A DNA stretch of 42,903 bases, from positions 1 to 42,903 of the forward strand of contig JAJYDB010000007.1 in NCBI GenBank assembly GCA_021777845.1, given 5' to 3'. Origin of the DNA: Planctomycetota bacterium (GTDB taxonomy: Bacteria > Planctomycetota > Planctomycetia > Isosphaerales > Isosphaeraceae). Below, one piece after another: positions 33,960 to 42,392 of the stretch (the first letter of the stretch is position 1; each line of letters begins with the position of its first letter). A program made the position numbers and the translations under genes. The notes under the pieces were generated by a model. It ran no database searches. It was not told the DNA's origin and was given only the letters and a program-made list of their open reading frames with translations.

Positions 33960-34721
33960 TCAGCCGCGCCAACCGCCGTTGACGTCGAGCACGTGTCCGC
34001 TGACGTAGCTCGCGAGCGGCGACGCCAAAAAAAGTACCGCCGCCGCGATTTCCTCCGGCCGGGCGAACCGTTTCAGCGGGATCGCATCCCGCATGGCGGT
34101 GCGGGTGGTTTCCGGAATCGAGGCCGCCATCGATGTTTCCACGAGTCCCGGCGCGACGGCGTTGACACGAATCGAGCGGCGGGCGCACTCTCGCGCCAGC
34201 ACGCGCGTCAGACCCTCCACTCCGGCCTTCGCCGCCGCGTAGTTGCTTTGTCCGACGAATCCCGCCTGCGCCGACAGGCTGGCGATGTTCACGATCGCGC
34301 CGCCGTCGTTCATCGAAACCAACCCGAATTTACAGCAATAGAACACTCCACTCAGATTCACGTCGACGACGTTGCTCCACTCGTCGAGGGTCATCTTTGC
34401 GATCGTGCGATCGCGCAGAATTCCGGCGTTGTTGACGAGCACGTCGAGCGGTCCGACTCGTTCACGGAGCGCGCGCATCATCGTCTCGACCGCGTGGGGA
34501 TCTGCGACGTCGGCGGCGAGCGCGACGGCGCTCGCGGGTCGCGCCGCGTTCAACTCGTACGCGATCGCGTTCGCGTCGCGCTCGCTCGCCGCGTCGCCGG
34601 GATGATTGAGCGCGACACCCGCGCCTGCGGCGTGCAGCAGCCGCGCGATCGCCGCGCCGATGCCGCGCGATGCTCCGGTGACCAGTGCTTGACGTCCCGT
34701 CAGATCGATCGCGGTACTCAT
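33960..34721 (-). CDS. FabG-like SDR reductase
   Basis: This 253-residue NADPH-dependent short-chain reductase resembles 3-oxoacyl-ACP reductases. From ATG 34721 it has TGASRGIG (15-22), NNAG (97-100), the catalytic Ser in NIASLS (148 or 150), and NYAAAK with Tyr161 and Lys165; the C-terminal VSGHVLDVNGGW is typical for this family. A strong GGGAGG lies about 7 bases upstream of the ATG on the minus strand and sets the start. The role in fatty acid synthesis is plausible, but no acpP, fabD or fabF gene lies beside it, so it may instead reduce another 3-oxo substrate. The KaiC-like gene is 54 bases upstream and may share its transcript. Confidence 0.88.
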   Translation of the reverse strand: MSTAIDLTGRQALVTGASRGIGAAIARLLHAAGAGVALNHPGDAASERDANAIAYELNAARPASAVALAADVADPHAVETMMRALRERVGPLDVLVNNAGILRDRTIAKMTLDEWSNVVDVNLSGVFYCCKFGLVSMNDGGAIVNIASLSAQAGFVGQSNYAAAKAGVEGLTRVLARECARRSIRVNAVAPGLVETSMAASIPETTRTAMRDAIPLKRFARPEEIAAAVLFLASPLASYVSGHVLDVNGGWRG

Positions 34722-34775
34722 GCCGAGATCCTCCCGCCGCCGCGGCCGCGCTTCCGGCCGCAACGACGCGTTCGC

Positions 34776-35654
34776 TCACTCAAAAATAATCCCGCGTTCA
34801 TTGATATGATACGGGCGAATCTCATCCTCGCAGGCACTGCCGCGGTGCTTCGCGACGTAGAGCGCTCGGCCAAGGCCGTGTTCGCGACGGACGCGGCCCA
34901 TTAGGATGATGGTGTTCGCGTTCGCGAAGACGTCGCCCTCGCCGAGCGGCTCCGCAATCATCTCGTCGAGCAGGATCTTGGGAGTCGTGTACAAATAAAG
35001 ACAGCCGATCGAGCGGAAATCGTAAGCGTGCGCGGCGACCTCGGCTTCGTGCGCACGGTAAAGCTCGCGGAAGAGTTCGCGCGCGGCCCAGTCGCTCTCC
35101 TTGCGGAGAATATTGTGATACAGGTACTCGAAAAACTCGAACTGAATTGATTCCGAGAAGCGTTCGACGGGCTCGATGCCGTCGACCACGACGCGTCGCG
35201 AGCCGGCGATGAAGTTGCGATAAAAAAAGCCGACCGAGAGCCGCAGGATGCGCGCCAGGTCGCTTTTCCAGGCGTGCCAGTCGTCGGGTTCGAGGTCGCG
35301 GCGTGTGACTCGACGACCTGCGTGGGCGAATGGGTGGAAGTAGTCGCCGGCGCGGTCGCGGAAGACGCCCGCTAAATTAAGCGGCGAGTCCGCTTTTTCC
35401 TCAAGAAGTGTCCAGTCAAACTGGTCTCGGGCGTAGGCGATGTGATTTTGGGTATCGCCGCGGCTGGTGAGGTCGCAGACGACGCCGCGACGTCCGCCGC
35501 CGTCGTGTCGGCCCGCATCCGCCCAACGCAAGCCAAGTTGCGTCTTGCCGACTCCCGTCGCGCCCGCGATCACGGTGAGCGTGCCCGGCAGCAGTCCGCC
35601 GCCGAGCATACGGTCGAGCGCCTTCACATCAAACGCCTGGCGGTCGTGGGCCAT
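34776..35654 (-). CDS. KaiC/RadA-like RecA-fold ATPase
   Basis: The 292-residue protein has the P-loop GATGVGKTQ (31-39) preceded by LDRMLGGGLLPGTLTVIA, the standard start of the KaiC/RadA/RAD55 group, and VVVDGIE as a likely Walker B. The C terminus (ALYVAKHRGSACEDEIRPYHINERGI) is typical of this group's tail. Such proteins act as signal or DNA-repair ATPases; the partner is unknown here. ATG 35654 is the first methionine at the domain boundary; TTG 35756 would add 34 residues with no family similarity. It reads with the FabG-like gene but is functionally unlike it, so shared transcription may be coincidental. Confidence 0.82.
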   Translation of the reverse strand: MAHDRQAFDVKALDRMLGGGLLPGTLTVIAGATGVGKTQLGLRWADAGRHDGGGRRGVVCDLTSRGDTQNHIAYARDQFDWTLLEEKADSPLNLAGVFRDRAGDYFHPFAHAGRRVTRRDLEPDDWHAWKSDLARILRLSVGFFYRNFIAGSRRVVVDGIEPVERFSESIQFEFFEYLYHNILRKESDWAARELFRELYRAHEAEVAAHAYDFRSIGCLYLYTTPKILLDEMIAEPLGEGDVFANANTIILMGRVRREHGLGRALYVAKHRGSACEDEIRPYHINERGIIFE

Positions 35655-35984
35655 CTGGACCGTGAGCCTTCTGTTTGTGCGGAAATCCGCGGGATTGATT
35701 TCGCCGTTTGCCTCGCACGAGTTCCCTATTCTGGGGAGCGGCCGCGCATTAGGCAAGGCACCGTCGACGGGTCGCGAATAACGTGGTTGCGCACGTTCGC
35801 GCCGGACGTTCGGGTGGCCGAAGGCCTCAAGTCGTCGTCAGATCGTGCCGAAGTAAACAGTATAAGCCCTACAGTGTGAACGATCGATCGGGTCCACTCA
35901 ATCGGAATGAATTGGACGGCCCTTCGGTCACGCGGCTGGCGGCGGCGCACGTCGAATTTGAAATGAGTCGCGGAGGAGGTGTTT

Positions 35985-38021
35985 GTGAACCACTTCGGCC
36001 CAGGGGGCGACCCGATAAAAGCCGTGACGGCCTCGATTTACGGCGTCGGCCTGGTGCTGATGACGAGTCTTCCCGCGTTGGCTCAGCAGACGAAAGCGAA
36101 GGCATCAATGCCGACGCAAGTCGCTCAGCCTCCCTCGAATCCCGTCTCCGATGCGCCGAAGGTGTTTGAATTCACTCCCTCCCCGCCGACTCCGGGCATG
36201 ACCTCGAGCCCTCCTCCGCCGCCGCAACCGATTCCGACGCCGGAGTTTCCCGCGGTGATCGCGATTGAGCCCGACGCGCCGGCTTTGCCCGGCGCTGCGC
36301 CGCGCCGCGACGCCGAGCGTCCGCGCGTGATCCGGCTCGCTCCGGATTCTACCGGGATGTTACCGACGCATCCGCCGGGACCGCTGTCGCCGCGATCGAG
36401 CGAAGTCGTTGCCGGAGAGGTTAACGACCTGATCGAAACGATCCGCGACCCAGAGGCTGAACTGAATGTTGTGCTCGGTCGCACGAAGCTGATCCAGACG
36501 CGTCGGCCGCTCTCGCGGGTGGCGATCGCGAACCCGAGCATCGCCGACATCGAACTGCTCACCGACGAGCCGAACAGCCGGATGTTGAATGTGGTCGGTC
36601 GCGCGTTCGGCACCACGAATCTGACGATCTGGGACACGTCGAATCAGCCGGTTTCGTTTCTGGTTCGAGTCACGCTCGATACGAGGGATCTCGAAGCCCG
36701 CCTCAAGCAGGCGTTCCCCGGGTCGGTTCTGCACGTGAAGCAGATTGGTCAGCAGTTGATCCTCGAGGGGCAGGTCTCGGACGCGAAGACGATGTCGGAC
36801 GTGCTCCAGCTTGTGACTGCGGAGATTCGCGCGGGCATGGGGCTCGCGATTGGCGGCGGCACCGGATCCGGATTGAGCAGCGGCAGCGGGATCAGCGGCG
36901 GCGCGATGGGGAGCGCCGTGAGCGGCGGCATGGCCGGCGGCATGGGCATGGGCGGCGGGATGGGGATGGGGATGGGCGGCGGCGGCATGGCCGGCGGCGG
37001 CGGCACGATCGGCGGCCTTTCCGGTATGAGCAACTTCTTTCTCGTGAACCGCGTGAAAGTCCCCGGGCCGCGGCAGGTTCAGTTGCGCGTGAAAATCGCC
37101 GAGCTCAACCGCACCGCGCTGAGAGAGATGGGCTTTAACTGGATCAGCGCGCAGAACAAGACGATCCTCGCTTCGACCGTGGGCGGCATCGGCACGATCA
37201 ACGAAATCGCGGCGCAGGGGGCGGGAGCCACCGCTTCGAGTGCCACGAATACCGGCAAGGACACGCTGTTCGGCATCTTCAAGGCAGGCCAGTTCGCGGC
37301 GTTTATCGACGCACTGCGGTCGAACCAGCTCGCGAAAATCCTCGCCGAGCCGACGTTGATGACGCTCGACGGTCAGCCCGCGCGGTTCATCGCGGGCGGA
37401 CAATTCCCTTATCCAGTGCCGCAAAGCTCATCGATTCCAGGCGGGACGGCGGTCGTGACCGTCCAATTTGCGAACTTCGGCGCGATTCTGACCTTCCTGC
37501 CGCATATTCTGGCGAACGACGTAATTCGCCTCGACGTCGAGCCGAGTTTCAGTCAGCTCAACTTCGGCACGGGCACGACGGTCAACAACGGCCCTGTGCC
37601 GTCGATCGACCAGCGCAGCGCGCGGACGGTGGTGGAGTTGCGCGAAGGGCAGACGTTGGCGATCGCGGGTTTGCTGCAAAGCACGACGAACGCGAGCAGC
37701 CTGCGGGTGCCGTTGCTCGGCGACCTGCCGATTGTCGGTCAGCTCTTCGCCGCGAACTCGGTCGAGACGGTCGAGACCGAGCTGATCGTGCTGGTGACGC
37801 CCGAGTTGGTCGCGCCGATGGAGGCGAACGAAGTGCCGCCCGGACCCGGCGACCGCGTCTATCAACCGAACGACTACGAGTTCTATTTCCTCGGGCGCAT
37901 CGAGGGAAAAACGGGCCGGGAGTTCCGCGCGACGATGCGACAATTCGACCCGCTTGACGTGATGAAGCACGTTCGCAGCGAGAACCGCTGGGTGGTCGGC
38001 CCGCACGGATACTGCGACTGA
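35985..38021 (+). CDS. CpaC/RcpA-like secretin (type II/III secretin family)
   Basis: The 678-residue protein is exported (YGVGLVLMTSLPALAQQ at the N terminus) and should form an outer-membrane multimeric gate. After a Pro-rich linker comes the pilus N-terminal domain (ELNVVLGRTKLIQTRRPLSRVAIANPSIADIELL, about 155-225), a BON-like domain (LEARLKQAFPGSVLHVKQIGQQLILEGQV, about 226-275), a low-complexity Gly/Met/Ser-rich insertion (about 285-345), and the secretin core (LRVKIAELNRTALREMGFNW ... ILAEPTLMTLDG ... VPLLGDLPIVGQLF). GTG 35985 has GGAGGAGGT just upstream and is preferred over GTG 35979. Homologous secretins serve Tad pili, but no TadA, TadB, TadC or pilin gene is in the window. A TATAAG at 35861-35866 is a possible -10 box. 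Confidence 0.9.
   Translation: MNHFGPGGDPIKAVTASIYGVGLVLMTSLPALAQQTKAKASMPTQVAQPPSNPVSDAPKVFEFTPSPPTPGMTSSPPPPPQPIPTPEFPAVIAIEPDAPALPGAAPRRDAERPRVIRLAPDSTGMLPTHPPGPLSPRSSEVVAGEVNDLIETIRDPEAELNVVLGRTKLIQTRRPLSRVAIANPSIADIELLTDEPNSRMLNVVGRAFGTTNLTIWDTSNQPVSFLVRVTLDTRDLEARLKQAFPGSVLHVKQIGQQLILEGQVSDAKTMSDVLQLVTAEIRAGMGLAIGGGTGSGLSSGSGISGGAMGSAVSGGMAGGMGMGGGMGMGMGGGGMAGGGGTIGGLSGMSNFFLVNRVKVPGPRQVQLRVKIAELNRTALREMGFNWISAQNKTILASTVGGIGTINEIAAQGAGATASSATNTGKDTLFGIFKAGQFAAFIDALRSNQLAKILAEPTLMTLDGQPARFIAGGQFPYPVPQSSSIPGGTAVVTVQFANFGAILTFLPHILANDVIRLDVEPSFSQLNFGTGTTVNNGPVPSIDQRSARTVVELREGQTLAIAGLLQSTTNASSLRVPLLGDLPIVGQLFAANSVETVETELIVLVTPELVAPMEANEVPPGPGDRVYQPNDYEFYFLGRIEGKTGREFRATMRQFDPLDVMKHVRSENRWVVGPHGYCD
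36838..37020 (+). repeat. Gly/Met-rich low-complexity insertion within the secretin gene
   Basis: The DNA repeats GGCATG/GGGATG-like words and codes for a run of GM, GGM and GGG units between the BON-like domain and the secretin core, about 60 residues. It looks like a flexible linker or a replication-slippage product; length variation between strains would be expected. Confidence 0.7.
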
Positions 38022-38087
38022 TCGAAAGTGAGCCTCGAGCTCGCGAGGGACGGTCCCATAAATATTACAGAGTGGGTGGAGGGGGCG

Positions 38088-38963
38088 ATGTCGAGCACAC
38101 GGATAGGGCGAACTTGGCCGGTCGGGGCGTTGACGCTCGGACTGCTCGCGGGGGGCGCCGCGGCCCGCTCCGGCGACGACCCGATCCCCGCGCCGACTCC
38201 CGTCGCGCCGCGAACTTCGAGTGCGCCGGCCGCGCCGCCGGCCGCGGCGAGATCGGCCTTCGCACCGGCGTCGACCGCGCCGCCGCACTCGATCGGGCAA
38301 CCGCCGGATCTGGCAACGCCGTCCGCCGCACCCGCCGCATCTTATGCCGTGCCGCCGACCGTCGAAATGCCGGCTCAGGCCGCGGTGCCGATGCCGCCGA
38401 CCGGGCCCGCTCCGATGGTCGCCGGTCCGACGCGACGCGGAGGCCCGATTCGTCGCGCGCTGCGGCACGTCGGCTGGACGCTCCGCGACCAACTCATCGG
38501 CTATCCCGAGGAGTTCGTCGAACCGCCGCTCGGAGCCTACATCGACGAAACCTATCGGTTGATGAAGTCTAAAGCCGACCCTCATTTGTTCACGCTTTAT
38601 CAGTCGGACTTCCTCGACGGAAGCACGCTTTTGAGCAGCGAGGGCGCGGCGCGGTTCAATCGGATGGCAGCGCGGCTGCCGTCGTGGCTGGGGCCGGTGA
38701 TGATCGAGTGGACGCCCGAAAACCCGGATCTTTCGCTCAAGCGCCGCGACGCCGTGTTGGCGCATTTTTCGCGGACGCGGATGCCGATCGGACCCGAGCG
38801 CGTCGTGATCGGCGCGTCGAATTTTCCAGGCGAATTCGGCATCGACGCTTCGAGCGGCATCAACTCGTTGTTCATGCGCGACATGATGGCTCCGATGATG
38901 TTCCCGCCGCCGCCGCGCAGCACCAGCACCTTCGCGGGCAGCGGCACGACCGGCTCAAATTAA
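38088..38963 (+). CDS. Exported protein of the secretin locus, unknown
   Basis: The 291-residue product has an N-terminal signal (VGALTLGLLAGGAAARS), a Pro/Ala-rich linker of about 90 residues, and a folded part from about residue 115 on (RRALRHVGWTLRDQLIGYPEEFVEPPLGAYI; LYQSDFLDGSTLLSSEGAARFNRMAARLPSWLGPVMIEWTPENP). The stretch F-x-x-G-x-x-L-x-x-x-G-x-x-R-x-x-x-M-A-x-x-L resembles the start of an OmpA-like or CpaD-like periplasmic domain, but the match is weak. It begins 66 bases after the secretin, behind a GTGGAGGGGG ribosome-binding site, and is followed 11 bases later by the TPR lipoprotein, so it likely works with the secretin, perhaps as a periplasmic accessory. Confidence 0.72.
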   Translation: MSSTRIGRTWPVGALTLGLLAGGAAARSGDDPIPAPTPVAPRTSSAPAAPPAAARSAFAPASTAPPHSIGQPPDLATPSAAPAASYAVPPTVEMPAQAAVPMPPTGPAPMVAGPTRRGGPIRRALRHVGWTLRDQLIGYPEEFVEPPLGAYIDETYRLMKSKADPHLFTLYQSDFLDGSTLLSSEGAARFNRMAARLPSWLGPVMIEWTPENPDLSLKRRDAVLAHFSRTRMPIGPERVVIGASNFPGEFGIDASSGINSLFMRDMMAPMMFPPPPRSTSTFAGSGTTGSN

Positions 38964-38974
38964 CGGGTAGGACG

Positions 38975-39958
38975 ATGATGTCAGCCACATTCGGCAGAAG
39001 GTTGGGTCGACGAGGAATTGCCTGCGCTCTGACCATGGCGGCACTCTTCGGCTGTCGAGCGGGCAATTATCGCAAGACCGATTTGGGTCCGGCGGGCGAC
39101 ATCAAGCCGCCCTCGGGGTCGACGCTCGACCCGAGCGTTAACAAGACCGAGTTCCATCGACACGCGACCAAAGCGCAGGAGTTCAACCTGCACATCGAGA
39201 TGGCTCGCGCTCTGGAGCGGCAAGGGTCGTTCGAGGCCGCGATCGGCGAGTACAAGAAGGCTGTCGAAGCCTCGGAGAAGGAGGGCCGGCTCGCGGGTTT
39301 CCGCGTCGAGCGAGCTCAACGCGCGACCGCCGAACGCAGGATGGGAGCGGCGTTTGACCGGCTCGGACGCTTCGCGCAGGCCGAGGCGCATTATCGAAAC
39401 GCGTTGCGACTCGCCCCGAACGACTCCAAAGTATGGAACGACGCGGGCTACAGTTACTACGTGCAAAGCCGTCCCCGCGACGCCGAACGCTGTCTGCGGA
39501 CTGCGTTGCGGCTCGCACCCGACGACAATCGCGCACGCACCAATCTTGGCCTCTTGCTCGCCACCACCGGTAAGACCAACGAGGCGCTTGAACAATTGAC
39601 GCGCGCCGGCGGACCCGCCGCGGCGCACGCGAATCTCGGCTACATTCTTGCCGCGACGGGCGACACCGTCGCCGCCCGACCGCATTTTCAGACCGCGCTT
39701 GAGCTCCAGCCCGACATGAAGTCGGTCCGCGAGGCGCTCGCGCAGCTTGATTATCGACCCCCGGCGCAGCTCCCGTTACTGCCGCATGAGGCGATCGCTC
39801 CGAAGCCGCCCGCGCTTGCCGAAACCGAGGACGTCGCGATCCCGTCGCCGGTTCCAGTCGCGATCGCGTCCCCGCCCGACGACGGCGTCAAGCGATCATC
39901 GCGACGCGTGCCGATCCCCGCGCCGCCGGAGCCGATCTCGATTCAGACTGTGCACTGA
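38975..39958 (+). CDS. TPR lipoprotein (TadD-like)
   Basis: The 327-residue product has a short signal with lipobox ending at the Cys in ALFGC and then tetratricopeptide repeats: EFNLHIEMARALERQGSFEAAIGEYKKAVE, MGAAFDRLGRFAQAEAHYRNALRLAPND, WNDAGYSYYVQSRPRDAERCLRTALRLAPDD, ARTNLGLLLATTGKTNEALEQL, AAHANLGYILAATGDTVAARPHFQTALEL. TPR lipoproteins of this kind (TadD, PilF) help secretins assemble and insert into the outer membrane. The C terminus is Pro-rich. ATG 38975 and ATG 38978 are adjacent start options, with GGGTAGGA directly upstream. It is the third gene of the secretin operon. Confidence 0.85.
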   Translation: MMSATFGRRLGRRGIACALTMAALFGCRAGNYRKTDLGPAGDIKPPSGSTLDPSVNKTEFHRHATKAQEFNLHIEMARALERQGSFEAAIGEYKKAVEASEKEGRLAGFRVERAQRATAERRMGAAFDRLGRFAQAEAHYRNALRLAPNDSKVWNDAGYSYYVQSRPRDAERCLRTALRLAPDDNRARTNLGLLLATTGKTNEALEQLTRAGGPAAAHANLGYILAATGDTVAARPHFQTALELQPDMKSVREALAQLDYRPPAQLPLLPHEAIAPKPPALAETEDVAIPSPVPVAIASPPDDGVKRSSRRVPIPAPPEPISIQTVH

Positions 39959-40111
39959 TCGAACGGTTGGGTTCTACTCCCGCCACGCCCGGTCGAGAAA
40001 TTCGCCCCGCGTAGTGCAGTGTTTTGACTTCCGACGCTCCGCGCGAACACAATCAAAGTTGAGTTTGGGCCGCGAGGCGGCACCCTCGACGCACTTTGAA
40101 AGAACGAAACC

Positions 40112-40558
40112 TTGGACGGCACGACATCCGAACCCGGGCAGCAGCCGGAACGCCAACCAGGGCCGCGACGTTCGCGCGCGACGTTCCGCGCACGCGAGCG
40201 CGTCAAGCACGCGAACGACTTCAAGCGAATCTACGAAAAGCGACGGTCGGCGTCCGATGCATTTCTTGTCGTCCACGGCGACCTCAACGCGCTCGAATTC
40301 TCGCGGCTCGGACTCTCGATCGGGCGTAAGCGGGTCGGCAACGCGGTCGCGCGGAACCGCGTGAAGCGCCTGCTCCGCGAGGCGTTTCGCTTGCATAAGG
40401 GCGAGCTGCCGAAGGGCGTTGACCTCGTCGTTTCCGCGCGTGGACCGAACCTGACGCTCGAGCAGGCGTCGCGCTCGCTGGTCGCGCTTGGGTCCGCCGT
40501 GGCGCGCCGGTTGGGGCGCGACCCACGACCCGCGACGACGTTGGAACCGCCGCCATGA
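40112..40558 (+). CDS. rnpA: Ribonuclease P protein component
   Basis: The 148-residue basic protein carries the family signature [13 protein letters not shown] and the preceding [16 protein letters not shown] strand-helix. It binds RNase P RNA and the 5' leader of pre-tRNA for tRNA maturation. TTG 40112 is the only start that keeps the full N-terminal extension; the core begins at about residue 25 ([21 protein letters not shown]). rpmH, the usual upstream neighbour, is not present in the 153 bases before it. Its stop overlaps the yidD start (ATGA, 40555-40558), so the two are translationally coupled. Confidence 0.95.
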   Translation: MDGTTSEPGQQPERQPGPRRSRATFRARERVKHANDFKRIYEKRRSASDAFLVVHGDLNALEFSRLGLSIGRKRVGNAVARNRVKRLLREAFRLHKGELPKGVDLVVSARGPNLTLEQASRSLVALGSAVARRLGRDPRPATTLEPPP

Positions 40559-40830
40559 GCGCGTCGAAACCCCTCGCGGCGTTCTCGCGCATCGGCTCCG
40601 CGCTGCGTTGGCTCGAGCGCGCCGCGATCGCGCTCCTGAGTCTCTTCGTCAGGCTCTATCAACTCACGATCAGCCCGCTGCTCGGTCCCACCTGCCGCTT
40701 TGAGCCGTCGTGCAGCCGCTTTCTCGTCGAGGCGTGGATGAAGCACGGCCTGGTTCGTGGGACTGTGCTTGGCGTGCGTCGGCTGTCGCGCTGCCATCCG
40801 TGGCATCCCGGCGGCTACGACCCGCCCTAA
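40555..40830 (+). CDS. yidD: Membrane protein insertion efficiency factor YidD
   Basis: The 91-residue protein has the family hallmarks [23 protein letters not shown] and [18 protein letters not shown], with conserved cysteines. YidD assists YidC in inserting proteins into the inner membrane; the N-terminal amphipathic helix ([15 protein letters not shown]) sits at the membrane surface. It overlaps rnpA by 4 bases, the typical gene pair in bacteria. The usual follower yidC is not present; the next gene is on the opposite strand. Confidence 0.95.
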   Translation: MSASKPLAAFSRIGSALRWLERAAIALLSLFVRLYQLTISPLLGPTCRFEPSCSRFLVEAWMKHGLVRGTVLGVRRLSRCHPWHPGGYDPP

Positions 40831-40873
40831 GCCTGAAGCTGCCGTCGCGCGTTGGTTGTGTCGAGTCGCGTCG

Positions 40874-41689
40874 TCACCAGGTGTTGTTTCGCGGCTCGAC
40901 GGACTGTGCGAAGGGCGGCGTCGCGGCGGTTGCAACGTCGAGCGGCGCGAGTTGCCAGACGCCGTGGCCGACGTTCACCCAGCGGAATCCCGCGGGCGGC
41001 GCCCAGCCGTGCGTATCGTGCTCGCGACGCCGCTCCTCGTGGATCACCTGCGCCAGCTCCTGCTGTGCCGCCAGGTAGATGAACATTGCGAGAAACACCT
41101 GCAGAATCGCCCCATGCGTCACGAAGTAAAGTCCAGCGACAAGCGCCAACACCCGTCCCAGAGTCGAGGCCACGAGCGTCGCTCGCACCCGCCCGAGCTT
41201 GCTCGAAAGCAAAGCCCGCAAGACGCGACCGCCGTCCATCGGAAATGCCGGAATCAGGTTGAACAATGCAAGCATCAGATTGATTTGCGCCAACGTCGCG
41301 ACGAACCCGACGATCAGTTCGTCGACGTGACCGGTACCCGCCGGCAAGACCGACAGCAGCGTCGTCAATACGCCGAAAATAACGACGTTCACTGCCGGAC
41401 CTGCGAGCGCCACGAGCATTTCGGCACCCGGAGCGCGCGGCATCCGCGCCAGTCGAGCGACGCCGCCGATTGGGTAGAGCGTGATGTCGACTGTCTCGAT
41501 CCCGAAGCGCCGCGCGGTGAGCGCGTGTCCAAGCTCATGCAGGAGTACGCACCCAAACACCGCCGACACCAAGAGCGCATTTACCACCCCGCCCTCGAAG
41601 AGAGCGATGTAGGCCAGCAACATCATGAACGTCGGGTGGACGTAAATCTCGATGCCCAGAATGCGGCCCAATTTCCACGACATGCGCAT
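40874..41689 (-). CDS. Site-2 protease family (M50) membrane metalloprotease
   Basis: The 271-residue polytopic protein has the zinc-binding HELGH at 51-55 and the second metal motif NLIPAFPMDGGR at 144-155, with about six hydrophobic segments, as in the SpoIVFB-like M50 group that cuts proteins inside the membrane. There is no PDZ or CBS domain; a soluble tail of about 50 residues ends with GVWQLAP. ATG 41689 is preceded by GAGGAG (minus strand); the frame is open to 41713, but that part is outside the family. Likely substrates are membrane-bound regulators. It is divergent from the DksA-like gene and converges on yidD. Confidence 0.92.
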   Translation of the reverse strand: MRMSWKLGRILGIEIYVHPTFMMLLAYIALFEGGVVNALLVSAVFGCVLLHELGHALTARRFGIETVDITLYPIGGVARLARMPRAPGAEMLVALAGPAVNVVIFGVLTTLLSVLPAGTGHVDELIVGFVATLAQINLMLALFNLIPAFPMDGGRVLRALLSSKLGRVRATLVASTLGRVLALVAGLYFVTHGAILQVFLAMFIYLAAQQELAQVIHEERRREHDTHGWAPPAGFRWVNVGHGVWQLAPLDVATAATPPFAQSVEPRNNTW

Positions 41690-41704
41690 TGAAGCTCCTC
41701 TCAC

Positions 41705-41726
41705 GGAAGGCAAACCCAGGCCTTCC
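41705..41726 (-). promoter_or_regulatory. Hairpin in the leader of the M50 protease gene
   Basis: GGAAGGC (41705-41711) pairs perfectly with GCCTTCC (41720-41726) around an 8-nt loop, 16 bases before ATG 41689 on the minus strand and just upstream of its GAGGAG. It could influence translation or transcription of the leader. No gene ends here on the plus strand, so it is not an ordinary terminator. Confidence 0.35.
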
Positions 41727-41738
41727 CTTTCTATCCTA

Positions 41739-41999
41739 TCAAAGAGTCATTCGTCGGATCGAGCCTGTTTGTTCGGCCGTCGGCGGGGCGAGCGCCGACT
41801 TCACGACGTGCGGATTCGGATTCGACACGCGAACGGGGTAGTCGAGCGGTCGCGGCGTCGGGTAGCCTTGATAGGGGAAAGCCAAGGTCCGCGCCGTCGT
41901 GTCGCGGGTCGGCTTGATGCGTGCGGACGGACTCTCCAGCCTGCGGCTCGCCCGTCGCAACGTGTCCTTCTTCTTCGATTGAGCCGCGGATTCAGGCAC
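41739..41999 (-). CDS. Possible small protein upstream of the M50 protease gene
   Basis: A frame of 86 codons runs from GTG 41999 to TGA 41739-41741 between the M50 gene and the DksA-like gene. The predicted protein is basic at the start (SKKKDTLRRASRRL) and Pro/Tyr-rich in the middle (YQGYPTPRPLDYPVRVSNP). Third-position GC looks high, as in real genes of this window, but there is no good ribosome-binding site and no recognised family. The rest of this 319-base gap shows nothing else apart from the hairpin at 41705-41726. It may be a chance frame. Confidence 0.25.
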   Translation of the reverse strand: MPESAAQSKKKDTLRRASRRLESPSARIKPTRDTTARTLAFPYQGYPTPRPLDYPVRVSNPNPHVVKSALAPPTAEQTGSIRRMTL

Positions 42000-42008
42000 G
42001 GGTGCTTC

Positions 42009-42392
42009 ATGGCGGGTGTGCTGACATCAGATGAGATCGAGGCTTTTCGCGACGTCCTGCTCGGTTTGCGCGCCCGCCTCCGCGGCGACCTCGTGCAACT
42101 CACCGACGAAGCCCTGCGGCGCGACCAACCCGAGGCGTCGGGGAGTCTCTCGAACGTGCCTCTGCATATGGCCGACGTCGGTACCGAGAACTTCGATCAG
42201 GAATTCACGCTCGGCCTGATCGAGAACGAACAAGGCACCTTCGACCTCGTTCAGCAAGCCATCGCTCGCCTCGAGGAAGGCCGGTTCGGCCGCTGCCTTG
42301 GATGCGACGGCTTGATTCCCCGCGCTCGGCTCCAAGCCTTGCCGTACGCATCCCACTGTATCGACTGCGCACGCGAAATGGAGACTCGCTAA
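42009..42392 (+). CDS. DksA/TraR-family zinc-finger protein
   Basis: The 127-residue protein has a helical N-terminal half (SDEIEAFRDVLLGLRARLRGDLVQLTDEAL), a conserved middle (MADVGTENFDQEFTLGLIENEQ) and a C-terminal C4 zinc finger CLGC-x17-CIDC with Cys96, Cys99, Cys117 and Cys120. DksA proteins enter the secondary channel of RNA polymerase and adjust transcription together with ppGpp; smaller paralogues act in other settings. The acidic tip of the coiled coil is less clear than in E. coli DksA, so it may be a paralogue rather than DksA itself. ATG 42009 has only a weak ribosome-binding site. It is followed immediately by lspA, whose ATG comes right after its stop. Confidence 0.9.
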   Translation: MAGVLTSDEIEAFRDVLLGLRARLRGDLVQLTDEALRRDQPEASGSLSNVPLHMADVGTENFDQEFTLGLIENEQGTFDLVQQAIARLEEGRFGRCLGCDGLIPRARLQALPYASHCIDCAREMETR

